A stretch of 41,463 bases of DNA, taken from contig CAZEBW010000029.1 in the NCBI GenBank assembly GCA_964510205.1, positions 1 to 41,463 on the forward strand. Reading direction: 5' to 3'. Below are positions 16,265 through 23,623 of the stretch, in pieces. The notes beneath the pieces were generated by a model. That model ran no database searches. It was given only the letters and a program-made list of their open reading frames with translations, and was not told the origin of the DNA. Both the position numbers and the translations under genes were made by a program. This DNA is from CAZEBW01 sp964510205. Its GTDB lineage: Bacteria; Chloroflexota; Anaerolineae; VGOG01. Position 1 is the first letter of the stretch, and each line of letters opens with the position of its first letter.

Positions 16265-17062
16265 GTGTCCAAGTTGATACACGCTGAGCTTACTTATGAG
16301 GTGCGGGGGGTGCTTTTCCACGTGTACAACACGCTCGGCCCAATGCGCAAGGAGGAATACCACAGAGATGCCATTGTCATTGGGCTGGAGAAGCGCGCGA
16401 TCACTTGTGAAGCGGAGAAAGCCTTCGAGGTATACTACGAGGGCGAGCGTGTCGGCCTGTACTTCGTGGACGTGTGGATTGAGGACGGCAAGCTGCTACT
16501 TGAAATCAAGGTTGCGCTTGCCATTGAGCCTATTCACAAGGCACAAGCCATTTCGTACCTGAAGGTCACCGACGCTGACTTGGCATTCGTGGTCAACTTT
16601 GGCGGTCCATCCCTCGAGATTGAGCGGCTGCCCAACTTCCTGCGCGATAAACAACCGGAGTTCGTCTGGCAGCCACGGCCCATTGCCGAAGGATTGCTTT
16701 ACCCCGATTTGGTGAACACCATTCAGCGTGCCTGTCACCGCGTTCACTTCACCTTGGGGCCGGGATTCCTGCACCAAGTCTACCGGCGCGCTACCATGAT
16801 CGAATTGCGTTGCAGCGGCCTCAGCTACGAATACATCAAGAAGTTGCCTGTGGAGTATGAAGGCCAGCTTCTAGGATACCAGGACGTCCGCCTAATTCTG
16901 GTGGAAGGCAAAGTGTTGCTGGCTGCTTTCGCCCTTCGTCAGACCGAAGAGGCCATGGCCGAACAACTCAAAGCACACTTGCGCTACTTGGGCCTAAGAC
17001 TCGGCCTGCTGGCGAATTTCTACGGCACCAGGCTGACGATCACACCAGTTCGAGTCAGGTAG
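16265..17062 (+). CDS. Two-domain GxxExxY protein (PDDEXK-type fold)
   Basis: A 265-residue protein made of two tandem GxxExxY modules; family members are usually a single ~125-residue module. The first (about 1-125) keeps the PD-(D/E)xK-like residues Asp69, Glu80 and Lys82 in YFVDVW and LLLEIKV. The second (about 140-265) has the better family motif LGPGFLHQVY, with His in the Glu place, but its catalytic strand reads VLLAAFAL, so the ExK is gone and this copy looks inactive. The start is GTG 16265 with GGAGGG four bases upstream; a TTG at 16223 would start inside the repeat. Function of the family is not established. CGGATT-type repeats flank it on both sides. Confidence 0.75.
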   Translation: MSKLIHAELTYEVRGVLFHVYNTLGPMRKEEYHRDAIVIGLEKRAITCEAEKAFEVYYEGERVGLYFVDVWIEDGKLLLEIKVALAIEPIHKAQAISYLKVTDADLAFVVNFGGPSLEIERLPNFLRDKQPEFVWQPRPIAEGLLYPDLVNTIQRACHRVHFTLGPGFLHQVYRRATMIELRCSGLSYEYIKKLPVEYEGQLLGYQDVRLILVEGKVLLAAFALRQTEEAMAEQLKAHLRYLGLRLGLLANFYGTRLTITPVRVR

Positions 17063-17068
17063 GGGTGA

Positions 17069-17225
17069 ACACAACAGCGGATCGAGAAACAAACGGATTG
17101 AATCGAGGGCAGAACCCGTTTTGCTCCAAATCCGCTGTAGTGTTTCGTGCAGGACAATACAACGGATTTGGAAAGAGGCGGACGGGATAAGACAAAATCC
17201 GTTCCATTCCAAATCCGCTGTAGTG
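17069..17225. repeat. CGGATT-type palindromic repeats, two tandem copies
   Basis: Copy a (17069-17144) runs from ACACAACAGCGGATCGAG to AAATCCGCTGTAGTG. Copy b (17151-17225) runs from a degenerate left end (ATACAACGGATTTGG) to the same AAATCCGCTGTAGTG end. They fill the gap between the convergent GxxExxY and polyferredoxin genes and could act as a bidirectional transcription stop. Confidence 0.75.
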
Positions 17226-17229
17226 ATAG

Positions 17230-18720
17230 CTAATCCCCATACACCCGGATGGCCGCCTCGCCGCTGACCGGGCACTTGTACTCGCAGATGCCGCAGCCGA
17301 TGCAGCGCTCCCGAACCACGCGGGGGCGCTGCACTGTGACCAGCACACCGTCGGCGTTCCGCACCTCAGCCCGCTCCAGCTCGATGGCCTTGTCGGGCAC
17401 AGGGCACATCTCCTCGCACACGATGCAATCCCCAGCATCGGCCCAGGGGATGCAGCGGTTCTGGTCAATGTACGCCAGGCCGATCACCTGCTGCCGCTTC
17501 TCCTCCAGGCTCAGCGGGGGGATGGCCTGCACGGGGCACACCTGGCCGCAGGCGTTGCACGAGTAATCGCAGTATCCCAGCCTGGGCACCAGCACCGGCG
17601 TCCACAGCCCCTCGAGGCCCGCTTCTGCTACGGCGGGCTGGATGGCGCTGGTCGGGCAGGCGCGCACGCACTCCCCGCAGCGAATGCACTTGGACAGCAG
17701 GTCGTTCTCCTGCGCGCCTGGAGGGCGAATGAGCCACGGGTTCTCCCTTCTGGCAGCGCGGAACAGGCCCACGCCGGCGACGCCCGCGCCGAGAGCGAGG
17801 AGCGCCTGCCGCCGGCTGGGATCGTAGGGCCGCCCCTCGGCCAGCGACAGATGGGCCGGGAATTCGATGGCGCTGGTCGGACAAGCCGCCAGACACTCCA
17901 GGCACATGGTGCACTCGCCCGCATCGCTGGCGTAACCCTCCGTGGCCCGAATCGTACCCGTCGGACAAACCCGAGCACAGGCGTCGCATTGCGTACAGCG
18001 GTCGTTCACCTCCCGCCGCACCACCGCCGCCTTGCTCAGCCATCCCAGCAGCCCGCCCAGAGGACACAGGTAGCGGCACCAGAACCTCGGCGCGGCCAGG
18101 TTCAGCAGGACCACACCCAGAAGCAGGCCAGCGTACAGCAGCGCGTAGCGGTAAAAGACGGGCTGCGGGGGCAGCACCTTGGGCCGCACCAGCCCATCGA
18201 AGGCCGAGATGGCGGGCCGCAGCAGCGGCACTCGGTACAGCGCGGTCTCGGCCGCCGTGACTAACTGATCCGCCGCCGGCCACACGCTGACCGACAGGGT
18301 GCGAAACAGGATGGTGAGCGGATCGAAGATCAGCAGGGTCAGGTTGGTGAGGAGCGCGGCTGCGAGGATGGTCAGCAGCAGGCCGTGCTTGACTTGGCGC
18401 CACGAATCGGCGGGCGCTTTCCGCTTTCCCCGCCAGCGGCGCAGCGAGAACAGGTCCAGCAGCGTCCCCAGCGGACACAGCCACCCGCACCACGCCCTGC
18501 CCAGGGCCAGGGTCAGCGCCACGGTGATCAGCGCCAGGGCCGACCCGGCCAGAACCGTGCGGCTGGCCAGCAGATGGGCCAGCATGGCCAGGGGATCGAG
18601 CCGCAGGGGAAAGTTGACCACCGACGCAGGCCAGCCACCCCGGCGCGACCACACGAACAGCGCCGCGAACGCCAGCAGCGCGGCGTACTGCACCAACCGC
18701 CGCAGCGTCGTCCACTTCAC
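17230..18720 (-). CDS. NapH/NosR-like membrane polyferredoxin
   Basis: A 496-residue integral membrane iron-sulfur protein. The N half has about five helices and two family motifs at the membrane face, GRAWCGWLCPLG and CRYLCPLGG, as in NapH/NosR/RdxA-type electron-transfer proteins. The C half is a string of Cys clusters: CTQCDACARVCP, CTMCLECLAACP, CIRCGECVRACP, SCNACGQVCP, CIVCEEMCP and CIGCGICEYKCP, enough for about six [4Fe-4S] centres. It likely passes electrons from the quinone pool or a periplasmic donor to a partner. It overlaps or abuts the DUF362 gene upstream (stop 18722). The start is GTG 18720; TTG 18732 would add four residues. Confidence 0.87.
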   Translation of the reverse strand: MKWTTLRRLVQYAALLAFAALFVWSRRGGWPASVVNFPLRLDPLAMLAHLLASRTVLAGSALALITVALTLALGRAWCGWLCPLGTLLDLFSLRRWRGKRKAPADSWRQVKHGLLLTILAAALLTNLTLLIFDPLTILFRTLSVSVWPAADQLVTAAETALYRVPLLRPAISAFDGLVRPKVLPPQPVFYRYALLYAGLLLGVVLLNLAAPRFWCRYLCPLGGLLGWLSKAAVVRREVNDRCTQCDACARVCPTGTIRATEGYASDAGECTMCLECLAACPTSAIEFPAHLSLAEGRPYDPSRRQALLALGAGVAGVGLFRAARRENPWLIRPPGAQENDLLSKCIRCGECVRACPTSAIQPAVAEAGLEGLWTPVLVPRLGYCDYSCNACGQVCPVQAIPPLSLEEKRQQVIGLAYIDQNRCIPWADAGDCIVCEEMCPVPDKAIELERAEVRNADGVLVTVQRPRVVRERCIGCGICEYKCPVSGEAAIRVYGD

Positions 18721-18721
18721 T

Positions 18722-19756
18722 CTATCCGCCAACGGCGATCTCCTCGATCTTCAGGCTGTCCAGGTCGCTTCGGCCCAGCCCCATGTCCGTGGCTGCCCGG
18801 ATGTAGGCCAAGTCGTCCGGCTGCATCCCAAAGAGAGTAGCCGCGAAACTGTCGGCGGCCACGATGTCCGGGCTGGCGATCACCGTGTCCATTTTCCTCA
18901 CATCGTCCAGGCTGCCGCCCGTGGGCCCATGCGCCGTCAAAATGCGCACCGCATCAACCACGGTCAGCGCGGGTCGCACCCGGCTGGTCAGGTCGGCCAG
19001 CCGCTGCCCCAGGTTGCGGTGCATGGCGGGCCGATCGCGGATGACGCCCATCAGGTTCTTCATGCCCAGGGTCAGCCGCGCCAGGCCGTGGGTCTTGGCG
19101 ATGGGCACGTTAATCAGCACGTCGGCGTTGAGCACCTCGTCGTAAATGTCGCACTGGCGAAGGTCCAGTCCCTGGGGAATCTCGGTAGCGACGAACTTGA
19201 AGCGGGGCATGATCTCCATCTCGCCGCCGGCGGCCACCACCTGCTCCTGGATGCCGCTGCGAACGTAGGCCTGCTCGGGGCTGCCGCCAAAGGGGTAATC
19301 CATCACCCGCACTCGGCGCGCGCCAGCTTCCAGGCAGAGCCTAACCAGGGCTGCGACGACCCAGGGGTTGGTGGTGGCCGCGTACTCGTAGCTGTGGTAG
19401 GCCACACAGATGTTGGGCTTGACGATCACGTCGTCGCCGGGGCGCACGAATTGCTCCATTCCCCCCAGCGCCGCCAGCGCCCGCCGCACCAGTTCCTCGG
19501 GTTCGCCGCCCCGCGCCACCACCAGGTCGGGATGCGCCAAAGATGTTGCGGTGGGCACAGGGGTTGCGGTGGGCACAGCGGTAGCGGTGGCAGGAGGCGC
19601 AAGGTTCGCGCTCTCGGTTGCCGTGGGGGATGGTGGGATGCGTGTCGGCGTGGGTGATTGCTGTGCTCCACACGCACTCAGCAGTCCGCCACCAGCCACC
19701 GTTCCCAATCCCGCCGCCATCCAGCGCAGAAACTCTCTTCGTGTAATGTCTGTCAT
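18722..19756 (-). CDS. DUF362 protein with Tat/lipoprotein signal
   Basis: A 344-residue exported protein. The N terminus has a twin-arginine motif (TRREFLRW) followed by a hydrophobic stretch and LLSACG, so it is probably a Tat-exported lipoprotein anchored at Cys29. A Thr/Pro-rich linker (about 33-72) precedes the DUF362 domain, with GDDVIVKPNIC, DVLINVPIAKTHGLARLTLGMKN and DAVRILTAHGPTGG as visible family blocks. DUF362 proteins occur with ferredoxins and their biochemistry is not settled. It lies between a ferredoxin gene (15 bases upstream) and the polyferredoxin, so the three are probably one transcript and one electron-transfer module. Confidence 0.88.
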   Translation of the reverse strand: MTDITRREFLRWMAAGLGTVAGGGLLSACGAQQSPTPTRIPPSPTATESANLAPPATATAVPTATPVPTATSLAHPDLVVARGGEPEELVRRALAALGGMEQFVRPGDDVIVKPNICVAYHSYEYAATTNPWVVAALVRLCLEAGARRVRVMDYPFGGSPEQAYVRSGIQEQVVAAGGEMEIMPRFKFVATEIPQGLDLRQCDIYDEVLNADVLINVPIAKTHGLARLTLGMKNLMGVIRDRPAMHRNLGQRLADLTSRVRPALTVVDAVRILTAHGPTGGSLDDVRKMDTVIASPDIVAADSFAATLFGMQPDDLAYIRAATDMGLGRSDLDSLKIEEIAVGG

Positions 19757-19771
19757 CCCAAACTCATCCCT

Positions 19772-20854
19772 CTACAAAACGTCCGAAATCGAGATGCCGC
19801 GCTCGTGGGCGCGCTGCACCATCCACTCTTTGATGTCGGTCGGCGGCGGGGGGACCTCGCCCTCGGGCCGGCGCTCCAGGTACAGCGCATCGCTGGGACA
19901 GACCGTGGCGCACAGCCCGCAGCCCACACAGCGGGAGTAGTCCACCAGGCAGACGTCCTCCGGCACGGAGAGCGCGCCGAACTGGCAGTGCTCGACGCAA
20001 TCTTCGCAGCCGATGCACAGCTCGTCGTCCACCACGGCGTGAAAATCGGAGCGCACGGCGGCGGCGGGGACGCCGAACTCGGCCACGCTGCGCAGTATCC
20101 CGCAGCAGCAGGTGCAGCAATTGCAGATGTAGTTGTGCCCATCGCGGTAGTTGCCGGTGGAGTGCACCAGCCCGGCCTCCTCGGCCTGGCGCAAAATCTG
20201 CAGCGCTTCCTGTTTGGTGAGGGCGCGGTCCACCTCGCTGTGGTCAAAAGCGCCCTCCACCGGCGCGAAGACCAGGCAGTTCTCGATGGGGCGGTCGCAT
20301 CCTTTGCCCACAAGCTGCTGCTGGACGCGGCAGATGCAGTCGCGCACGCCCCACGACTTGGCGCTCTCCAGCAACTCGGAGGCGTGCTCGTAGGGGAAGA
20401 TCTCCAGGTCGAAGGGAATCGCCTCTCCCACGGGGATGACGCGGTGAACGGCGGGCGCGTCACGGACGATGCTCCCGCCCCGCGTCTCTTGGAGGTATTG
20501 CTCCATCAATGTCGCCAGTTCTGCATCCATGCGGGGCAACTGCGCCTCGTAGAAGCCGACGACGAAGGGCATCAGCCCAAAAGTGAGTTGGCCTGGGTCT
20601 TTCTTGAAACGGATCAGCCCTTTGCGCACCATCCCTTTGAGCGTGTCGTAGGCCACCTCGGCGTCCACGCCGGCGCGGGCCGCGATGTCGGCGGCCGGCT
20701 CGCGGGTCAGGCGCATCACGCTGGCCAGCGCCGCTTCCTCTGGTGTGAAGATCTTGGCCAGCAGCCGCAGCTCCACGCCGCTCTCGGTGGCGGGGAAGCC
20801 ATTGGGGATAGCATCCAGCCGCTGGGCCAGTTGGCGGTAGATTTCTTCAGTCAT
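19772..20854 (-). CDS. Winged-helix/4Fe-4S ferredoxin protein
   Basis: A 360-residue soluble protein. Residues about 35-95 resemble a winged helix (PAADIAARAGVDAEVAYDTL, then GMVRKGLIRF). Then comes a distinctive Cys region: CIC at 173-175 with Cys186 and Cys193, and a dense CNCCTCCC at 244-251. The C terminus is a two-cluster ferredoxin (CIGCEDCVEHC near 280-290, CVGCGLCATVCP near 309-320). The same layout without the winged helix occurs in the paralogue at 22629-23444. AAGGAG precedes the ATG. The partner is not identified; neighbours suggest electron flow with the DUF362 protein and polyferredoxin. The winged helix could make it redox-responsive, which is inference. Confidence 0.82.
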   Translation of the reverse strand: MTEEIYRQLAQRLDAIPNGFPATESGVELRLLAKIFTPEEAALASVMRLTREPAADIAARAGVDAEVAYDTLKGMVRKGLIRFKKDPGQLTFGLMPFVVGFYEAQLPRMDAELATLMEQYLQETRGGSIVRDAPAVHRVIPVGEAIPFDLEIFPYEHASELLESAKSWGVRDCICRVQQQLVGKGCDRPIENCLVFAPVEGAFDHSEVDRALTKQEALQILRQAEEAGLVHSTGNYRDGHNYICNCCTCCCGILRSVAEFGVPAAAVRSDFHAVVDDELCIGCEDCVEHCQFGALSVPEDVCLVDYSRCVGCGLCATVCPSDALYLERRPEGEVPPPPTDIKEWMVQRAHERGISISDVL

Positions 20855-20883
20855 TTGCTCGTGCTCCTTTTCTTTTCCGTTCT

Positions 20884-20984
20884 AGACTTCCGAAGTCTCT
20901 GAATTGCTTTGGACGGTCTGCTGATCTGCTTACAGGAACCGTCTTGGGGCCAATTGGTCTCACTAGGATAGACTTCGGAAGTCT
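20884..20984. repeat. Pair of 15-base palindromes (AGACTTCNGAAGTCT)
   Basis: AGACTTCCGAAGTCT at 20884-20898 and AGACTTCGGAAGTCT at 20970-20984, with start points 86 bases apart, lie between hypA and the ferredoxin gene. They could be operator half-sites or a small repeat. The right one is followed by TTTTT on the plus strand only. Confidence 0.6.
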
Positions 20985-21004
20985 TTTTCGTGTCAACTTG
21001 TAAC

Positions 21005-21379
21005 CTACTGAGCTTCCACCTCGAGACTGATCATGTCAAAGCCCGTGCCACCGGTGACGCGGAGCTTACCGCTGCCGCACGGACAGCCCCGAGCCAGGGC
21101 TTGCACCATGATCGCGCGAGGCTGCTCATCCGCCCAATCACTCAGGTCGGCTTGTCGCCCGCAATCCATGCACGTCATCTCCAGGGGCGCGGTCTCAAAG
21201 TGCAGCGTCGCCCCCGCAGCCAGCGTGTCTCGGCTGAGATGCTCGAAGTAGAACTCGACGGATTCGGGAACGACGAGCGACATCTTGCCTACCCGTAAGT
21301 GGATGTCGGTGATACGCTGACCTTTGGCATGTTTCAGGGCCAGGTCCAACATGGCCTGCGTTATGGACGCCTCGTGCAT
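21005..21379 (-). CDS. hypA: Hydrogenase nickel metallochaperone HypA
   Basis: A 124-residue HypA. It begins MHEASI, where the N terminus and His2 bind nickel. The zinc site has Cys70 and Cys73 (CMDC), then Cys99 and Cys101 in GCPCGSG. The second pair is CxC, one residue shorter than the usual CxxC. HypA delivers Ni to the hydrogenase large subunit (or to urease) together with HypB. The start is ATG 21379, overlapping the hypB stop as TGATG, so the two are translationally coupled. No hydrogenase, hypC, hypD, hypE or hypF gene is in the window. Confidence 0.93.
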   Translation of the reverse strand: MHEASITQAMLDLALKHAKGQRITDIHLRVGKMSLVVPESVEFYFEHLSRDTLAAGATLHFETAPLEMTCMDCGRQADLSDWADEQPRAIMVQALARGCPCGSGKLRVTGGTGFDMISLEVEAQ

Positions 21380-22041
21380 CAGCTCCCTCGCTTTTCGGCC
21401 AGCTTCTGCCGTATCCAATCCAACCAGCCGTCGAGGCCCTGGCCAGTGAGGGCAGAGACTTCCAGCACTGCCAGGTCGGGATTGATTTGGAGGGCGTTAT
21501 CGCGCAGCACAGAGACTTTGGCCGGCAGGTAAGGTTGCAGGTCTATCTTGTTGATGACCACGGCCTGAGCCGTGGCGAAGGCCATGGGGTACTTGAGCGG
21601 CTTGTCATCGCCTTCGGGCAGGCTGGCGACCACGACCTTGGCATCCTCGCCCAGGTCCCAGCCGGTGGGGCACAGCAGATTGCCGACGTTCTCGACGATG
21701 ACCACGTCGGCATCCGCCACGTTGAGTTGCTCCAGAGCCACCTGGATCATGCGCGCCTCCAGGTGGCATCCCCCATCGGTGTTGATCTGCACCACCGGCA
21801 CGCCGGCGGCGCCAATGCGCTCGGCATCCAGACTGGTGGTGGGATCGCCTTCGATGACCGACAACCGCAGTTCGCCGCGCAGCTCCTCAATGGTGCGCTC
21901 CAGCAGCGTGGTTTTGCCAGCTCCCGGCGAGGCGATGAGATTGAGCACCAAGACATTCTCTTGTACGAACATCGCCCGCAGGGCCTCGGCCAACAAAGCG
22001 TTGGCTTCGGTGACACTTTTCAACACAGGGATTTTGACCAT
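21379..22041 (-). CDS. hypB: Hydrogenase nickel incorporation GTPase HypB
   Basis: A 220-residue SIMIBI-class GTPase. The P-loop is ASPGAGKTT (about 37-45), the metal-binding switch region is INTDGGCHLEARMI with the conserved Cys-His, and the base-specificity motif is NKID. It lacks the His-rich nickel-storage N terminus of some homologues, so it should act as a GTP-driven nickel-transfer partner of HypA. GGAAGGA precedes the ATG. A MITE copy is inserted so that its target duplication ends 16 bases upstream of the start codon, probably separating the gene from its original promoter. Confidence 0.94.
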   Translation of the reverse strand: MVKIPVLKSVTEANALLAEALRAMFVQENVLVLNLIASPGAGKTTLLERTIEELRGELRLSVIEGDPTTSLDAERIGAAGVPVVQINTDGGCHLEARMIQVALEQLNVADADVVIVENVGNLLCPTGWDLGEDAKVVVASLPEGDDKPLKYPMAFATAQAVVINKIDLQPYLPAKVSVLRDNALQINPDLAVLEVSALTGQGLDGWLDWIRQKLAEKRGS

Positions 22042-22066
22042 TTACACGGTTCCTTCCGATTCAGAT

Positions 22067-22166
22067 GCGTGTGTTTCATCTCGATCGTAGGACGGATTGG
22101 CAATCCGTCAACCCGTCGGAATACCATCCGACCAGCGATACCAGTCAATTCGCTCGAAACACCCCC
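22067..22166. mobile_element. MITE-like element, copy 2, with 9-bp target duplication
   Basis: A 100-bp element closely matching 12291-12391: same end pattern (GCGTGTGTTTCA left; complement of GGGGGTGTTTCG right) and the same two internal hairpins (GACGGATTGGCAATCCGTC, then CGTCGGAATACCATCCGAC). It is bounded by the exact direct repeat GATTCAGAT at 22058-22066 and 22167-22175. It lies just upstream of hypB. Confidence 0.9.
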
Positions 22167-22226
22167 GATTCAGATTTGTCTAGCACCCAGACTCCGCGCA
22201 GAAGCATGACCATGCCTCTAATTCTA

Positions 22227-22574
22227 TTACGTAAACCCATCTTCTGCCCCTATGGATCGGATCCTCTTTGCAGACGTAGCCAACTCGCTCTCAGATATTG
22301 CCCCGAACACTTGATTTCAGCACATTGCAATTCAAATCTAGCTTTTTCACATTATTCCTTAATATCTCTTACGTCAAATGGATTCCCAATCCCCCACCGC
22401 CAGGGTGTCTCTTGAGCTTTGTTACGTCAACCACATTTTCAGCCTCAGAATTCACCCCAACGCCCTCCCTGACCCGACCACACCGCCGCCCGATGCAGTA
22501 TCCATACCTAATTTCAACACTTTACTCGCGGAATCTCACTTTTTCACCCGATTTCTTAAACTCTTTTACGTCAA
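22227..22574. repeat. Two degenerate ~195-bp tandem units upstream of hypB
   Basis: In this gene-free stretch TTACGTMAA recurs at 22227, 22369, 22422 and 22566 (steps 142, 53 and 144). Aligning the two halves shows matching blocks: ATTTCARCAC, then CTTTTTCAC, then CTTAA and CTCTTACGTCAA-like ends. I see no coding signal, so this is an old tandem duplication or an array of binding sites. The rest of 22175-22628 shows nothing else clear. Confidence 0.5.
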
Positions 22575-22628
22575 TCAGGCGTCTCTGCCCCGCTGCGCAG
22601 TAGAAAGCATACTCATCGGCCCGCCGCT

Positions 22629-23444
22629 CTACGAAACGTCAACCCGCAAAGACAACCGGTTGATGGATTCCTGCACGAACTGGTCGTTGGTGATAGTGAT
22701 CTCGATAGCCTGCTCAGGACAGACGTCCACGCAGCGGCCGCAAGCCCGGCACTCATCGCTCTTCACTGCCCGCCCGTTGACCAAACGGATGGCGTCAACA
22801 AAGCACACCCCCTGGGTGCAGGCTCCACAGCCCACACAGCGCTCGGTCACGATGACCCTCACGCCGGGCATTCTCGTGGTTTTAGCGCCAATCTGAGGAG
22901 CAATGTCAGGCAGCACGCGCCAAAGACAACAGCAAGGGCAGCAGTTGCAAACCGTCAACAGCTTGTCGCCTGGGCCGATGCCGAGCCACACGGTGTCGAG
23001 CTTGTTGCGGCCAATCAGGTGAACCAGGCCCGCTTCCCGGCAGCGCCTCACGTGCTCCAGCGCTTCCTCTTTCGTCACCAGGCGGCCAAGCTTGGGATTG
23101 ATGCCCAGCACCGCCTCCCCGAGAAACAGGCAGCCCAGGTCAATCGGGTAGTCCTCGCACGTCATGGATTCGCGGCAGATGCAGAAGTCCATGATCCAGT
23201 GGTAGCTAGCCTTCTCAATGAAATGCTCCACCACCTGGGATGGCAGCACCATCTCGCCAGGGTTGCCGATCGCCTGGTTCACGGGAATCACCCGATCCTG
23301 GGGCAGATAGATGATGTCGTCCCCCTCGAAGAGCAGGCGATCCGCGATCTTGGCAACAAGGGGTATCCGCGTCAGCTTGGCCAGGGGAAAACGGTATGGG
23401 AAGACTCTCTGTATGAGTTTGACGAACCAGATGGGTTGACTCAT
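22629..23444 (-). CDS. 4Fe-4S ferredoxin, paralogue of the protein at 19772
   Basis: A 271-residue protein. After an N-terminal region that is helical and basic (IQRVFPYRFPLAKLTRIP) it has CIC at 88-90, further Cys at 96 and 105, then CNCCPCCC at 166-173 and a two-cluster ferredoxin end (CVGCGACTQGVC and CRACGRCVDVCP). It shares with the protein at 19772-20854 the CIC motif, an EEAL...EAGLVH helix and the Cys-dense octet, but lacks the winged helix. It probably carries two [4Fe-4S] clusters plus an additional metal site. No strong ribosome site is seen. A CACTGA-type short-word array lies directly upstream. Confidence 0.82.
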   Translation of the reverse strand: MSQPIWFVKLIQRVFPYRFPLAKLTRIPLVAKIADRLLFEGDDIIYLPQDRVIPVNQAIGNPGEMVLPSQVVEHFIEKASYHWIMDFCICRESMTCEDYPIDLGCLFLGEAVLGINPKLGRLVTKEEALEHVRRCREAGLVHLIGRNKLDTVWLGIGPGDKLLTVCNCCPCCCLWRVLPDIAPQIGAKTTRMPGVRVIVTERCVGCGACTQGVCFVDAIRLVNGRAVKSDECRACGRCVDVCPEQAIEITITNDQFVQESINRLSLRVDVS

Positions 23445-23452
23445 AGTGGTTT

Positions 23453-23520
23453 CTGGATCACTGAATCACTGAGGGCACTGAAGTCCTCAGTGTCCTCAGT
23501 TACGTCAGTGCCTCAGTGGC
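23453..23520. repeat. CACTGA short-word array with inverse
   Basis: Words CACTGA(A/G) repeat on the left and their complement (T/C)CAGTG repeats on the right, giving an imperfect ~65-base hairpin just upstream of the ferredoxin start at 23444. Confidence 0.65.
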
Positions 23521-23565
23521 TCCAATATGATACCACAACTCCCTGCCGCCGTCAATGTCGCGGAC

Positions 23566-23606
23566 ACAAAAAAGGCGGGCCGCGCTCACGCGCAGCGGCC
23601 CGCCTT
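23566..23606 (-). terminator. Strong Rho-independent terminator
   Basis: A 12-bp perfect GC-rich stem (AAGGCGGGCCGC at 23572-23583 with GCGGCCCGCCTT at 23595-23606) around an 11-base loop. It is followed on the minus strand by a T run (plus-strand A at 23568-23573). It sits 18 bases after the aldo/keto reductase stop and closes the long minus-strand gene run. Confidence 0.88.
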
Positions 23607-23623
23607 GTCATTCGCGGCATCCC

